Below are positions 34,134 through 46,000 of a stretch of DNA of 64,000 bases, piece after piece; position 1 is the stretch's first letter; each line of letters opens with the position of its first letter. Where the stretch lies: assembly GCA_029582165.1 (NCBI GenBank), contig CM055876.1:26319817-26383816 (forward strand). Direction: 5' to 3'. The notes under the pieces are model-generated. The model had not been told where the DNA came from, searched no databases, and saw nothing but the letters and a program-made list of their open reading frames with translations. This stretch comes from Portulaca oleracea (taxonomy: Eukaryota; Streptophyta; Magnoliopsida; Caryophyllales; Portulacaceae). The position numbers and the translations under genes were made by a program.

Positions 34134-34990
34134 ACCAATTTCATGCTAAAGTATTACACCTTAATTCATAAATAATTTTGTCAATTGTTGAATTATTTTA
34201 TGAATTTGCTAGAGTAGATTTAATGCCTAAATTTTGAAACTTTATGAAAGTTTTAGTCTTTATTATTCATGATAGTAAATCTGAAATTTTATTGTAAAGT
34301 TTCATGCTTTATTATTATTTATTTTCTTATTGCTTTCAATTAGTCAATTTATGCTTGTTTAATTGTTAAATTTAGCACGAACTTGACATAATTTTGAATA
34401 TCTTAGAAACAATCATGTTTAATATTGTTAAATAGTAGGCAATACATGAAATAAGTCTAATTCACAAAATAGAATTTTGTAGAGTTATTTTCTGATTTAG
34501 TTTATTTACAGTAAATTTAATGAAAATCGAAATAAAATATCAAATGAATTTGATAAATTTCGAAATTTTTACCGGAGGCTGGAAGTGTTATGGACTTTCC
34601 ATAATTTTTGTAGATTTTTTCCAATTAAAATGAATTTTTAATTAAGTTTTCAGATCTGAAGAAAAATAAAATTCGTTTACTTCTTTGAATTTTATAAATT
34701 TATAGAAATTTGTAAAACTTCTGAAATTTTTACAATAGGTCATTGGGTGACCATAATTTTAGAGAAAAATAGATTTCCGGTCAAGGGGGATCACGTGTGG
34801 ATTTTATTTGTAAGAAACTTATCTATGAAGGAGGAGATTATTAGGATTTACCCATGACCACAAGTAAGATGTCCCGCATTAGAATAGCAAAGGGAAATTG
34901 TTTTTGGAAAAAGATGGGGTAACACGATCACACAAGATGGGGGATAATTTGCGTGGTTAGGAATCGTGGATCAAAACATGTATTTCCTTA
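34134..34990 (+). other. AT-rich leader of the copia element and unassigned DNA
   Basis: No coding potential. It is compatible with an untranslated leader; the right end is unknown. Confidence 0.4.
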
Positions 34991-35174
34991 AGACTTATTC
35001 ACAAGGCCGTGAATAGACTCTAGGATAAAACCTAACTTCTTGTGAGCAAAGAACAAAATTTGTCAAGGAACTCTTAAGGTTACCGCAGTTCAGCACATTC
35101 AGAGTGTGTTGAAACTCTCTACGAAGGAAGAAGAGTGAATGATTGGTTCCTTGGATGAATGGAATTAATCCTCC

Positions 35175-35181
35175 TTTTATA
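35175..35181 (-). promoter_or_regulatory. TATA box of locus D
   Basis: TATAAAA on the minus strand within CACTATAAAAGGAGG, 180 bp from the palindrome array. Confidence 0.5.
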
Positions 35182-35362
35182 GTGAAGTGGAGCCTCAAAA
35201 CTTGCCTCATTATCCATGATTTGTGAGCATAATCCTTAGGATTATAATCATCATTGAGGGTTAGTATTGACTTGACTAAGTCAATCAATAAGCAGCCAAT
35301 ATATAATCCCTACATGGATTATATTAAGCCTAGAATCAAGGAGATTTAAAATCGAGTGGCTT

Positions 35363-35520
35363 AGGCTTCGACACGATCTGTGTCATATGGACACGGCCCT
35401 TGTTGAGCATGACACGATTCGTGTCACTACAGATATGGTCTGTGTCACCTTGCTCGTTGATTTCAAGCTCTTTGTCCACTGACATGATCTCTGCCAAGTA
35501 TGGCACGTTCCGTCTCTGCC
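35363..35520. repeat. Palindrome-word array D (TGACACGATTCGTGTCA type)
   Basis: Words include TGACACGA-T-TCGTGTCA (perfect 8-1-8), GACACGATCTGTGTCA, ATATGGTCTGTGTCA and the decayed TGACATGATCTCTGCCA and TGGCACGTTCCGTCTCTG. Spacing is 10-50 bp. Confidence 0.8.
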
Positions 35521-35595
35521 TAAATCTATTCCTCTCAACACCAATTAGTTTTAGGATGAACCTTTATTTAACTTGTAGATAGCTTACCTTAATAA

Positions 35596-36035
35596 TAGCG
35601 ATGGCAAAAAATCGGGTACGGGTCAAACCGGGTTCGAACAATTCGGACAAAATCCCTAAACCTGAACCCTGTCTGAATTCAAATTCGGACATTTTTTGGG
35701 TGTCCGAACCCGAACCCGAATTGTCCGAACCCGGATCTGTCTGAAGATAACCCAACTCGAATTTATACTAAATATATACATAATTCCAATATTTTGTCCG
35801 AATTCTAGTGTTCGGACACTGTCCGAATGCGTCCGAATTTGTTCGAACCCGAATTTGACACAAAATTCGGACGTCCGAATTTATTCTCCCAAACCCGAAC
35901 CCGACCCGATTTTAGAATCGGATATGGCCGAATTGTCCGAATTTAAAATTCGGACAAAAAATTGATGACAAACCCGGTTTTATTCGGGTTGGACAAATTC
36001 GGGTATTCGGGTCGCACGGATTTTTGCCAGCGCTA
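35596..36035. mobile_element. hAT-type MITE with perfect 8-bp duplication
   Basis: Ends TAGCGATGGCAAAAA and, on the minus strand, TAGCGCTGGCAAAAA. A perfect octamer CTTAATAA flanks it (35588-35595, 36036-36043), diagnostic of hAT insertion. The interior contains many TTCGGAC / GTCCGAA and CCCGAACCCGA words in both orientations. 440 bp, non-coding; it is the best preserved of the three related elements here. Confidence 0.9.
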
Positions 36036-36344
36036 CTTAATAAGATCTGATATGACCAAAATGTAACGCAAGCATCAGTTTTGTTCCTCCTATTTTCTTT
36101 TTTTTTTTTACAATTTACACTAGCATCCATGTTAACATGTCATAGATTAAGGAAACACTTCCACTACCAATACCTATGATGTGCACTTGGAGCATGTGCT
36201 CCAAGTCCTACGTGGCATGTACATGCTGGCAATTTAGAAAAAAAAATAAATAAATCAGATTCATCAGTTACGAATCGGTTACCTCCATTTCCTGTATATA
36301 TAACCTTCAAGTCATGCATGTTGAACCTTTTTCTTCCTCAACCT

Positions 36345-36347
36345 CAA

Positions 36348-36391
<44 letters not shown>
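36345..36391. repeat. (TC)n tract
   Basis: Nearly uninterrupted TC repeat within the MULE-like element, preceded by a TATA-like TATATAA at 36296-36302. Confidence 0.9.
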
Positions 36392-36889
36392 TGCGCTTTG
36401 GCAGAAATACATTTATCATCATTAGCATCTTATCATCTTCATCTTCGTTTGGCACAATCACGTTCATCATCATCAGCATCTCATCATTTCTTCATCACAA
36501 TCACGTTCATCATCATCATCTTCTTCTTCTCCATCACCATCAAGTGAACAACGAATTTTACTTCGCAGTCCCAACAATTGAAATGGATAGCCCGGATCAT
36601 CATCATCATCATCACCATCAACATCACGCTCATCATTATTATGATGCAAAGGACAACATATCAGATTTGTGTCTATTGGGAGCTTTCCCAAGTGAGATAT
36701 TATCATTCACTAATAAGCTTCGATTATTCACTAGATATGTCGTAATTGTTCATTGGATAACTAATGGTTGTTCATCACAAATGTTTCTATTGTTCACTAT
36801 ACATATTTTCATTATTCACTATATTATCATTATCCATCTTATATATTATTCAATTTATCGGTGTTCCTCTTATACTTCTAATGATAATG

Positions 36890-37410
36890 AACAACATTAA
36901 ATGACCCAGTGAACAACATCAAATAAGCCAGTGAACATTATTGAATGATTCTGGGAACAACCACTTTATTGACTTCTAATGATAGTGAACAACTTTAAAT
37001 ATTAGTGAACAACATCGAATGAGTCAGTGAACAATATTAAATGAGTTAATGAACAATAACTTTATTGACTTCTAATGATAGTGAACAACCTCACAAATAT
37101 CAGTGAATAACATAAAAAGAGCCAGTGAACAATATTAAATGAGTCAGTGAACAATAACTTTATTGACTTCTAATGATATTGAACAACTTTGAATAAGACA
37201 AATGAGCCAATAAACAACATTGAATGAATTGGTGAACAATTTATACAATGCTCAGTGAACAATTCATTCAAATTAGTGAACGAAATGGGGAATAACGACA
37301 CTACTGGTAGCATATATGAAATGCTCAGTGAACAACGCAATTTAAGTTAGTGAATAACGTATATATGGTGAACAATGAAGTTAGCCGGTGAACAATCAGA
37401 TTTTCTGAAC
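36890..37410. repeat. AGTGAACAA word array
   Basis: About 20 occurrences of AGTGAACAA(T/C) or close variants, spaced 20-60 bp, with the longer unit CTTTATTGACTTCTAATGAT repeated three times. Comparable in style to the GATGTTCAT array of the 15-20 kb element. Confidence 0.85.
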
Positions 37411-37991
37411 AAAATCATGCACGATCAATGATCAAACACTGTCTGCTGATGGTAACCGCCTGCAACTGCATAGATTAATCACACCATGGTTGACTGATAA
37501 TTCTCATGTAACCGCCACTAGTAGCCGCCATTTTTTTTTTGCTGAAATTAAAAAGAAAACGACATGTGGCTGCCATGTCATCTCCTGGAGCACGTGCTCC
37601 AGGAGCATACAATAATTTGCACTTCCACTACTTTGTTTCTTTGACCCTTTCTTTTGGTTTTATCCTTTTTTTTTTAAAAAAAATATTCTTTATAGCTGTC
37701 CATTCATCACCAAACAATCTAAAATCTATCTCTTTTTATCTCTCGTACTTTCCACAATTAATTAGAGTAGCATTGAAAAAAAAATTCAAGTTTGGGTTAA
37801 ATTCGAATCAGTCAAATTTAGCCAACGCTAAATTCAGGTGAGAAATCGATGTTCATACCTATTTTATTTTAGTTGGGCAATTTAGATTGAATTAAAATAC
37901 GGGGTAAAATCGGGTCTGAACCATAGGGAAAAAAAAAGAAGAAATATTGTGTACGTATATTACGTCAATTCTGTCGTCAAAATCAGGTTTA

Positions 37992-38207
37992 GGCCCCGTT
38001 CTTTTATGCGGTTTATCTTTTTCACCACAACTTTCCACAACTTTCCCCAACCCACCACAATCAACCACAACCCACCACAATCTACTTTTTCAATTTTAAT
38101 TTATCTTTTTATTGAAAGTTAAATTTTTCCCAACCCACCACAATCCACCACATTTCTTCCCCATCACACCGCAACCAACCGCAACCAGCGTATAAAAGAA
38201 CGGGGCC
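37992..38207. mobile_element. Tourist-like MITE, perfect ends (216 bp)
   Basis: Ends GGCCCCGTTCTTTTATGCGG and, on the minus strand, GGCCCCGTTCTTTTATACGC. TTA is on both sides (37989-37991, 38208-38210). The interior consists of CCACAA/CCCACC words. The best preserved member of its family in the window. Confidence 0.88.
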
Positions 38208-38946
38208 TTAACCAAATTTTTTTTCTAGATCGATTAAATTCAGATATTCAAATTTGACAAAATTTTGTCAAGAAAGAAAGACAACAGTGGCAATCATCAT
38301 TGACAGTTATCATAGTTAATGGATTAGTTATATATTGACTAAATACTCTGATTTGTATTTACGCAGATTTGAGTTGATCAATGAACAATCAATCAAGTGA
38401 TGATGAATAAAAATTAGGCAGAGACTTTTGAAGTGGAAAGATTGATTGATTTGTTTGGTCAGCAATCAGTGTACGTGTCTAAACAGCTACTAAATTAAAT
38501 TAAGGTGTTATAAGCTCCAAACCGAAACCAAAATGCCGCACTTATGTTGCTGCTGTGCCAAACCAAGACACGAGTAACTTGGACCAAATCACCACACCAT
38601 GAAAATTGAAAATGACATCCCCTTCTTCATTCATTTCCTACGTTCATATTCACGTATGTACGTACGTTTGAAAAAAAAAAAAAAAGTGGTTAGGAGACTG
38701 TTGGAGTTAAATAGGAGTCTAATCTTATTCACAATAGTGAATTTGAGTTTGATTTATTGGATGAGGTGAAATTTGTAAACCTTATTAAGAGAGTCAAAAT
38801 TTATCTCTTTTAGCATAGCTTTCCAATCATGAGCGTGAATTTGACTTATATTAATTAAAAAAGTAAATGAGTTCTACTTAATAATATAATTAATTTGGTT
38901 ATATTGATAAAAAATGTGGTGGAGGTCAAGAGGAGAGAGAAAAGAT
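38208..38946. other. AT-rich intergenic DNA, nothing recognised
   Basis: No open frame, RNA gene or clear repeat ends. Confidence 0.5.
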
Positions 38947-39360
38947 TAAGGGGGTGTTTGGGAACCAACTATGGGTTGTTGGCTTTTTTGTTTATTAATT
39001 GCTGTTTGTTACTTTGTGTGTACATTTATCTTAGCTATTTGTGTAAAAAGTGTTTGTTAGAGTTAACTGTTTGTAGTATGACTTTTTTGTTTGATTTCCA
39101 ATTATACCCTTAGTTTTATCTTTAATATTTTTTTAACAAATAATTACTTAGGGGTACTCTAACTTTTGGTGAAATGTTTTTCCGGTACCCCAACTTTTAA
39201 AAACTAATTTTGGGGTACCCTAACTTTTACAATTGGAAATAATTAGGTGAATTTTCGGCCAGTGATTTCAATTCACCGGTGAGTTTTAGGCGGGAAATTG
39301 ATTAAGTGTATTTGTAGACGAAAATGTCGTTTGTTTTTGTGGACGAAAATGATTTGAATC

Positions 39361-42300
39361 TGTAACGCCCCAGAAATTCAATTATAATAAGTCAAAGTCA
39401 AACTAACGTTAACAGACAAAACTTAGCGGAAGACTTCAAATTTAGTTTGGGCGTCACTGCCGTATTCCCGAAGGAACACAAGACGAGAAAGGAAAACGCA
39501 ATCGCTCGCTAACAGAATTACTAACAACTCAAAACAAAACTTTAAGACATCATAACGAAAACAAAATAAAAAGATTCAAGGACTTCTAGACTCGTCGTCC
39601 TCACTTCTAATTCCCGTCCCTAGCATATAGATCTTCACCTGAAAACAAAACATTTCAAAAATGAGGGGGGAATCTCAATAATGTCTACCACTAACGTTAA
39701 AAACAAGTTAAGTTCATTTCAATTCATTTTGGGGAGAGGGAACAAGTCAAACCATTTCTCAAACCTTTAACCCTTAACTGTTTTCCTCAACCCATTCAAT
39801 CCATATTTTAAGTCGCGTGAGATCAAATCCAAAAGAACATCGCCGCCAAAGGCATCATAACAACTATCCTATATCGAGGATGCAACCACGATCTCTGCAC
39901 ATAACCCATACAGCATCGAATCACGATCTCGGTTATCACCGCATGAATATTAGCCTCTCAAAGGCATCAACGATCGCCCATCAAGGGCATCATAACCTCT
40001 ATCCTATATCGGATGAAACCACGATCTCCGCACATAACCCATACAGCATCGAATCACGATCTCGGGGTTATCACCGCATGAATATTAGCCTCTCAAAGGC
40101 ATCAAGCGATCGCCCATCAAGGGCATCATAACCTCTATCCTATATCGGATGAAACCACGATCTCTGCACATAACCCATACAGCATCGATCCGATCTCGGG
40201 GTTATCACCCGCATGAATATTAGCCTGTTAAAGGCATCAAAACAACAACCCGCTTTATGTTTCCACTTTGAATTACTAATTCATTAGTCACACTCATCTC
40301 GCAACTCTTAAGTCAAACCCAACCCAGGTTATCAAAACCAATAATAAAACCACTAATAAAAGACCATCCAATTTCTCAACTCAATAAAATCAAAGCACAA
40401 ACAAATACAATCAGTTATCCAAAGCAGATGGTCACATTTCCACAAAAGTCCCCTTCGGGATGCAATTCTCAAAACAGATTAGAAAACATTAAAACACATT
40501 TAAAGAGCATCCCGGTGGGGATTAGAGCATAGACATTACCTGATATACTTCACAGCACAGCAAAAAGAAGAACACACTTGAGCTCGCTAACGTCTCGCAC
40601 TAACTCGGGCCTAGAATAAGAATAATTATCTAATCAAAACGCGTTCTAACGAAGTTAGTATTAACTATCAACTACCTAACCCATCCCCTAGGAACACTTA
40701 GGTTCCTACCATTTATGGTTTACACTTAACACATTCAAGGAACAAGTTCACACATAAAATTTACTCAAACATTTTCATAAATAAAAGCAAGCAGAGGACA
40801 GATTATAACGTTCACATAAAACGGGTCACAACTCGACTTCCTGACATCCTATGGGTCTGGTTCTGGACTTTTCGGAAACCTCGGGATGTCTACTAAAACT
40901 CTTAAGTTGACGACTAAGCCCATATCAGCCTCGAAAGACTCTAAAAGTACCAAAACTTCCAACTGGTCCAGTTCCGACAGGTTCTGGTAAAACGACTATA
41001 ACTCAAGCTATACAACTCAAAAGTCTGTTCCGCAAAATTCCTATGAAAGTTAACATCTAGGGGAACCTCCAGTCCAAAGGGTTCGATCAAAGAACAACTA
41101 TACTAATCGTGGTGACCCGATCTTTAGGCACTAACAAAATTGTCCCGATCCCGGTTCTTATTTAATTTATAATTTCGGTTCTAACTTTCACCATTCGGTC
41201 CCGGGGTCCTAATTTGGGCTTAGAACAGTAATTAAGTTCCAAAGTAATTAACCTAATCCAACTAAGGTCCAAACATCAAACCTCCTATCATCAAAACCAG
41301 GATGTAACACATGAAATCAACTTTAATATTTCCACTAACCCTAAAAGCATACATGAAATAACAACATTACCCTAAACATGAACTCTACAATATACTATTT
41401 CAAGATCCAAAAATTACAACATGGGTGATTATAAAATATGAACTTTCTTAATCAAGATTCGAGAAAGAACTTAAAGAACATGTGGATACTTAACTGACGA
41501 TTCAAGAATTTATCTAGGTAATTAAACTTTTTAATTCGTGCATACAATAATAGTGTCATCTAAAACCCTAACATGATTCTCATGAAAACAAAGCATCTCA
41601 TATAATCGAATATTAATAATTTCACTACAACTATTACAACCCTAATACACTAAGTTAAAACATGAAAGTTACATAAAATAATTTAGACAAATTACACGTA
41701 AATAATACAACACAAGAACAAATAATTACAAATAACAACTTAATAAAAATTACACCCTTAATTACCCAAATTACAAGATTTAAAACAAGAAATAATAATC
41801 ATAATAATTACAACAAAAGATAAAGAAAAACAGAAGAAAAATTTCAAGAACAGATTAGGGTTTACGTTAGGGTTTAGGGCACGGTTTTTCCGGCGAGTGT
41901 GGGCGGTCGGCGGCAGCGGTGCCTGGGGTAGTCGTCGGATGGTGGGGAGTCGTCGGTAGTCGCAGTGGTGGCCGAAGTTCGAGGCAGCAGCGACCACAAC
42001 AGCAGCAGCAGCCTTTCTCGCGTCTGGGCAGCGTGCGGTGGTTTCCAACAATCGCAAGGCCATGTCCGGTGGTCGTGGGTGGTCGCGGGGTGCGGCGATG
42101 ACGTCGGTGATGGCCTGCTGTGTCCTGGGCGGCGGTGGTTTCGCACAGCAACACCAACGGAGGGTGAGAAAGGGAGAGAGACGAAATTAGAGAGATGCGA
42201 GACGCGGTGGTTTGCAGTGGTGCTCCGGTGGTGTCAGCGGCGAAGGGCGCCGGCGGCAGGAGTTTAACGGCTGAGAGAGAGTGAGGGAGATAGGGATTAG

Positions 42301-42868
42301 GGTTTAGGTTAATATTAGGGTTTGAGAGGAAAAAAAATCTAATTTATACTAAACATATAATTAAGGCCCAATTAGGCTATTCTTAGTCCTAATCCAACCC
42401 AATAAGAAAATCAGATTTTCTTTTGGAAAATATAATAACTATAATAATAATAATAATAAACACAAAACTAATAATAATAATATTAATACTAAGCACATAA
42501 CAAAAAAAAAATCCACATAATTACTCACGTAACACATTTTAATAAACCCAATAATATTAATAATAATACTAATAATAATTAGAGTAATACTAATAATAAT
42601 TTAACCCATGAAATTACCGATATACCCTTGTTAGTCCCTCAATGATCCTACGAGCTCAAGTGTTAGCAAAAATAAACACAAACGAATAATAATAAATAAC
42701 AAGTCAAACCTAATTTACTAACGACGTCACGGTCAACATCTTTGGATTTTTCGGGGTTTTACATCATTACGTCCTTAAAAGAAGTTTCGTCCTCGAAACT
42801 TAAACTTAGATCTAACGGTCGGTAACAATCCTAACGGTTCCGTTCTTCCTAAAACTCGAGGTTTTACA
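39361..42868 (-). mobile_element. Inner element: Tekay-like LTR with short internal remnant
   Basis: The LTR (39361-42763) starts TGTAACGCCCC and ends GGGGTTTTACA, matching the solo LTR at 11449-15130. About 105 bp of further sequence (42764-42868), ending GAGGTTTTACA, contains TTTCGTCCTCGAAACTT. On the minus strand this resembles the 3' end of the internal region just before the 3' LTR of such elements, giving the minus orientation. GAATC (39356-39360) and TAATC (42869-42873) match in 4 of 5 positions as a possible target duplication. Most of the internal domain is deleted. Confidence 0.75.
39848..40240. repeat. Tandem repeat inside the second LTR (about 138 bp x 3)
   Basis: Three units containing GGGCATCATAACCTCTATCC, CACGATCTCTGCACATAACC, CATACAGCATCGAATC and GCATGAATATTAGCCTCTC. 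It occupies about the same place as the unrelated 80-bp tandem repeat of the other LTR. Confidence 0.85.
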
Positions 42869-44090
42869 TAATCAATCGGAGTTTCACCAGAAATTCACCT
42901 AGTAATTTCTAATCCTAAAAGTAAGGGTACCCCAAAATTAGTTTTGAAAAGTTAGGGTACCAAAAAATTATTTCTTCAAAAGTTAGGGTACCTCCAAGTA
43001 ATTTTTTGTTTTTTTAACATTCTGATTTTTAATTCATTTTTTGGTTTTCCTCCATATCTCTAGTATTTTTTTTATTGATAGTCTTTTTTCCGTCGAATTT
43101 GCTTGTTCAACAAATAATCACTAAAAATTGAAATTTGTATTAATAGACTAATAACTAAATTGTTCATTGATTGCCAAATTTTCTTGAGTAAGACTAAATT
43201 TTTTGTCTCAATTTACTTTTACAATTAATGTTGATATTTTATAAATTTTTATCCCAAATTTACTTTTAAAATTTGTGTCAGTTGCAAAGATATTTATTAT
43301 TTGTACATCTTAGATACCAACATGAAAATCTACATTATAAACAACTAAAATAATTTGGATGGTTGTTTTGGTGGAAGATGGAAGAAAAATTAAATGAAAT
43401 AACCTTAAATAATTTGGATGACAATTTTTGTAATTTTTATGAAGTGTGTGGTCAACATGGTAATTTACATCCCAAAAAGCCAAAAGTCATTTACAAAAAG
43501 CTACTCTTTGTAGCTTTTTACAAAATGGCTTTTTGGGGGTGAAAAACCATTTCAATCCGCCAAATTACCAAACACTTCAAATTGACTTTTTGAATGGTCA
43601 AGCAGCCAAATGCACCCCCAAAAAGCTATTTTCTCCAAAAAAACCATCCAAAAAGCCGGACACCAAACACCCCCTAAAATATTTGTATATTAAACTCACT
43701 CTCAAGTGACCGACGTTGAGAGTCTCACCTCGTTCTCACCAATGAAATGTCCTACACAAACTCATTACGTTCTTATCACATGTCATGACAACAGTGAGTA
43801 TATACTCACGGTTGGAGATAGTGTTCGTGGTTATAGAAATTTTTGTTCAAATTTTAATATTGAGCGGTTAGTGAAAAAGTTAGATACAAAATTTTTCTTA
43901 GTTTTGTTATCCGAGTTCAATTTTAACTTGAACTCAAGTTTATGAATTGTCCAATCTAAGTGCAAATTGACATTCAACATCAATTTTCTATTACATATCT
44001 GAATGATTATTTCTAATTGAAATGACACAAACTCAAATTTTTAATCCCTCTGATTTAAAAGATGTAGCACTAGTTCTGTGGTTCATTTTA

Positions 44091-44335
44091 AGCCGTGTTC
44101 TTTTATGTGGTTGGCAAACTGCGGTGTCACAGTCTACCGCAATTTGCCACAACCCACCACATTTTATCGCAAATCATTACTTTTCTCTCTCCTCACCTTT
44201 CTATCTCCTCACTTTTCTCCTTTACTTTTTACATTCTCTCTTTTCACATACCACACATACTAATAACCTACCACAATTCCACCACACCCCACCGCATCAT
44301 TCCATAAAATAAATACCGCATAAAAAAACACAGTC
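44091..44335. mobile_element. Tourist-like MITE (245 bp)
   Basis: Ends AGCCGTGTTCTTTTATGTGG and, on the minus strand, GACTGTGTTTTTTTATGCGG. TTA is on both sides (44088-44090, 44336-44338). Internal ACCACA words and CTCCTCAC blocks. Confidence 0.75.
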
Positions 44336-45018
44336 TTAGAATTATTAATGTTTAGAGTACACATTCAAATTTAAAAACATACTTAAATACTTCAAAACAA
44401 CCATATTCTCTTATATATTATATTAAGTTTTATAGGTAGATACCAAACACAAAGATGAAGTAATTAAATATTTACATGTATGATTCATCATATTGTAGTA
44501 GACATTGAGATGAGCTCTCATGTTCTTTGAATTGTTCGACTGTTTGACAAAACTTGTGAATATTAGGTGTACTTAATTAGGTCTAAATTAATACTAAGAA
44601 GTTGTACTTATTAGAATTGTTATTAGTCAAATAAGTAGGGAGAGATCATGAAAAGTGGTGAGGTTACATATGTTACAAATAATTCATTTTTTTTCCTAGA
44701 AGAAAAATAATTTTTAGCAAAATTATATGTGACTTTATAAAATTTGGAGTCTAAAAGAAATATCACCGAATTAAGCTACATGGATTTGATCTAAGGGGGT
44801 CGTTTGGATTATTAAATAAAATAATAACATTTTTTATATTTATGTTACCATAATTTAGTGATTTATTATTTATTCTTGATTTTACACCATCTTGCACATT
44901 TTAAAAGTTTTTATTCTACTCATGACAGAAAAAATACATGAAGTAGAAAAAATAGTTTCAATAAACTAGATTTTTTGTCAAATTCAAACTATACAAAATC
45001 TAAGAAACATATTTTTTA

Positions 45019-45253
45019 GGCCCTGTTCTTTTATGCGGTATTTTGTGGAATGGTGTGGTGAGGTGTGGTGGAATTGTGGTGGGGTGTGGTGGAATTCTGG
45101 TAGGTTATTGGTATGTGAGGTAGGTGAGGAGAGAGAATATAAAAAGTAGAGGAGAAAAATGAGGAGAGAGAAAAATAATGATTTGCGGTAAAATAGGGTT
45201 GTGGCAAATTGGTGAGGCATAAGTGCACATGATTCTTACCATGAAAAACAGCC
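45019..45253. mobile_element. Tourist-like MITE (235 bp), opposite orientation
   Basis: Left end GGCCCTGTTCTTTTATGCGG; right end AAAACAGCC before TTA. TTA is on both sides (45016-45018, 45254-45256). The interior is complementary to the 44091 copy (GGTGTGGTGGAATT, GTGAGGAGAGAG). About 20 bp near the right end differ from the family. Confidence 0.7.
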
Positions 45254-46000
45254 TTAATATTAAAAATGCATAAAAGGTTAAAAAGAACAATGACACTAAA
45301 AAATTTTTATTTATGTTTTTCGTGTAGCACATAAATTAACACCCAAATTGTACAAATAAATTAGTTTACAAATCCTAAAGAATAAATAAAGCAAACAAAA
45401 ACTCCTTTAACACCTACTTTAAAACCTTTATTGAATAGATTAATTCAATCACACTACTTCCTTTAATATTTTACATCTATTTAAAAACTATGTAAAATTA
45501 ATTTTGAAACTTTAACTCATATTAAACAATAAATAATAATTTCTTAATAGATATACTTTTGCGAAAATATAATCTTGTAACTTTTTAAAATATTTATAAA
45601 TTAAGATAATTTTAAAATAACATATTAATTTTCATAAAAAGTACCACATCCCATATTACCTTTTTTTATAAAACACATCCCATATTACTTGATCTTTTAA
45701 ACAAAATTTTAAAAACCAATAAAATGAATTAGTTGAAAATTATATCGCATGAAAAGTTGTGAAATTATTATCACTAAATTATTTTTTATATCTTTTTTAC
45801 TTTCTTTTATTTATACTTGTGTTAATTAATTGAAAAAGTTCCATTGAAATTATAAAATAACTACAGTAGTATTATAGAATGAATTAAAACGGTAATTAAA
45901 AAATAAAGGTAATATAAAATTAAAATGAAGGGACTGTTCAAAATATTTAATTTTCCATCAAAAAAATATATATATAATTTTCCGCGAATTTTATGAGTGA

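Larger units (their letters stand above)
34991..35560 (-). mobile_element. LTR-type promoter fragment (locus D)
   Basis: On the minus strand the order is palindrome array (35520 to 35363), TATAAAA (35181-35175) and a leader with CACTCTTCTTCCTTCG. This mirrors loci A-C, so an LTR U3-R region is inferred. Ends and internal domains are not identifiable. It lies next to, and in opposite orientation to, the copia LTR. Confidence 0.45.
36168..37620. mobile_element. MULE-like non-autonomous element with palindromic subterminal repeats
   Basis: A direct repeat of 11-12 bp, (C)ACTTCCACTAC, flanks the element (36157-36167 and 37621-37631), in the Mutator size range. Both ends carry a matching palindromic block, TGGAGCATGTGCTCCA on the left and TGGAGCACGTGCTCCA on the right, with further similarity (TGGCA..ACATG) inside, so the TIR is short and palindromic. 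Inside: a (TC)n tract (36345-36391), a His-rich open frame of low complexity, and from 36890 an array of AGTGAACAA words. No transposase. Confidence 0.75.
39139..43008. mobile_element. Middle element: MULE-like with GGGGTACC-type TIRs
   Basis: Long terminal inverted repeats (about 200 bp) start AATTACTTAGGGGTAC on the left and, on the minus strand, AATTACTTGGAGGTACC on the right. Both continue with ACCCTAACTTTT and TAATTTTGGGGTACCCT. An 11-bp direct repeat TTTTTTTAACA flanks it (39128-39138, 43009-43019). Low complexity weakens this repeat as evidence, but together with TIR length it indicates a Mutator-like element. It was itself hit by the LTR element. Confidence 0.7.
38950..43674. mobile_element. 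Outer Tourist-like element of a three-level nest
   Basis: Ends GGGGGTGTTTGG and, on the minus strand, the same GGGGGTGTTTGG. TAA is on both sides (38947-38949, 43675-43677), as for PIF/Harbinger elements. Its own DNA is 38950-39127 and 43020-43674; the rest is later insertions. The right part contains repeated AAAAAGC(C/T) words. Confidence 0.8.
43678..46000. other. AT-rich intergenic DNA with two MITEs
   Basis: Apart from the MITEs at 44091 and 45019 no gene or repeat with readable ends was found. The part at 45300-45960 is extremely AT-rich. Confidence 0.45.

Noticed and set aside
36391..36900. 169-codon His/Ile-rich frame
   Set aside because: It derives from TCATCA and CATCAT simple repeats within a MULE-like element; no domain and no start context.
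41867..42267. Several overlapping open frames near 42 kb
   Set aside because: Same reason: the GC-rich part of the second LTR, low complexity on both strands.
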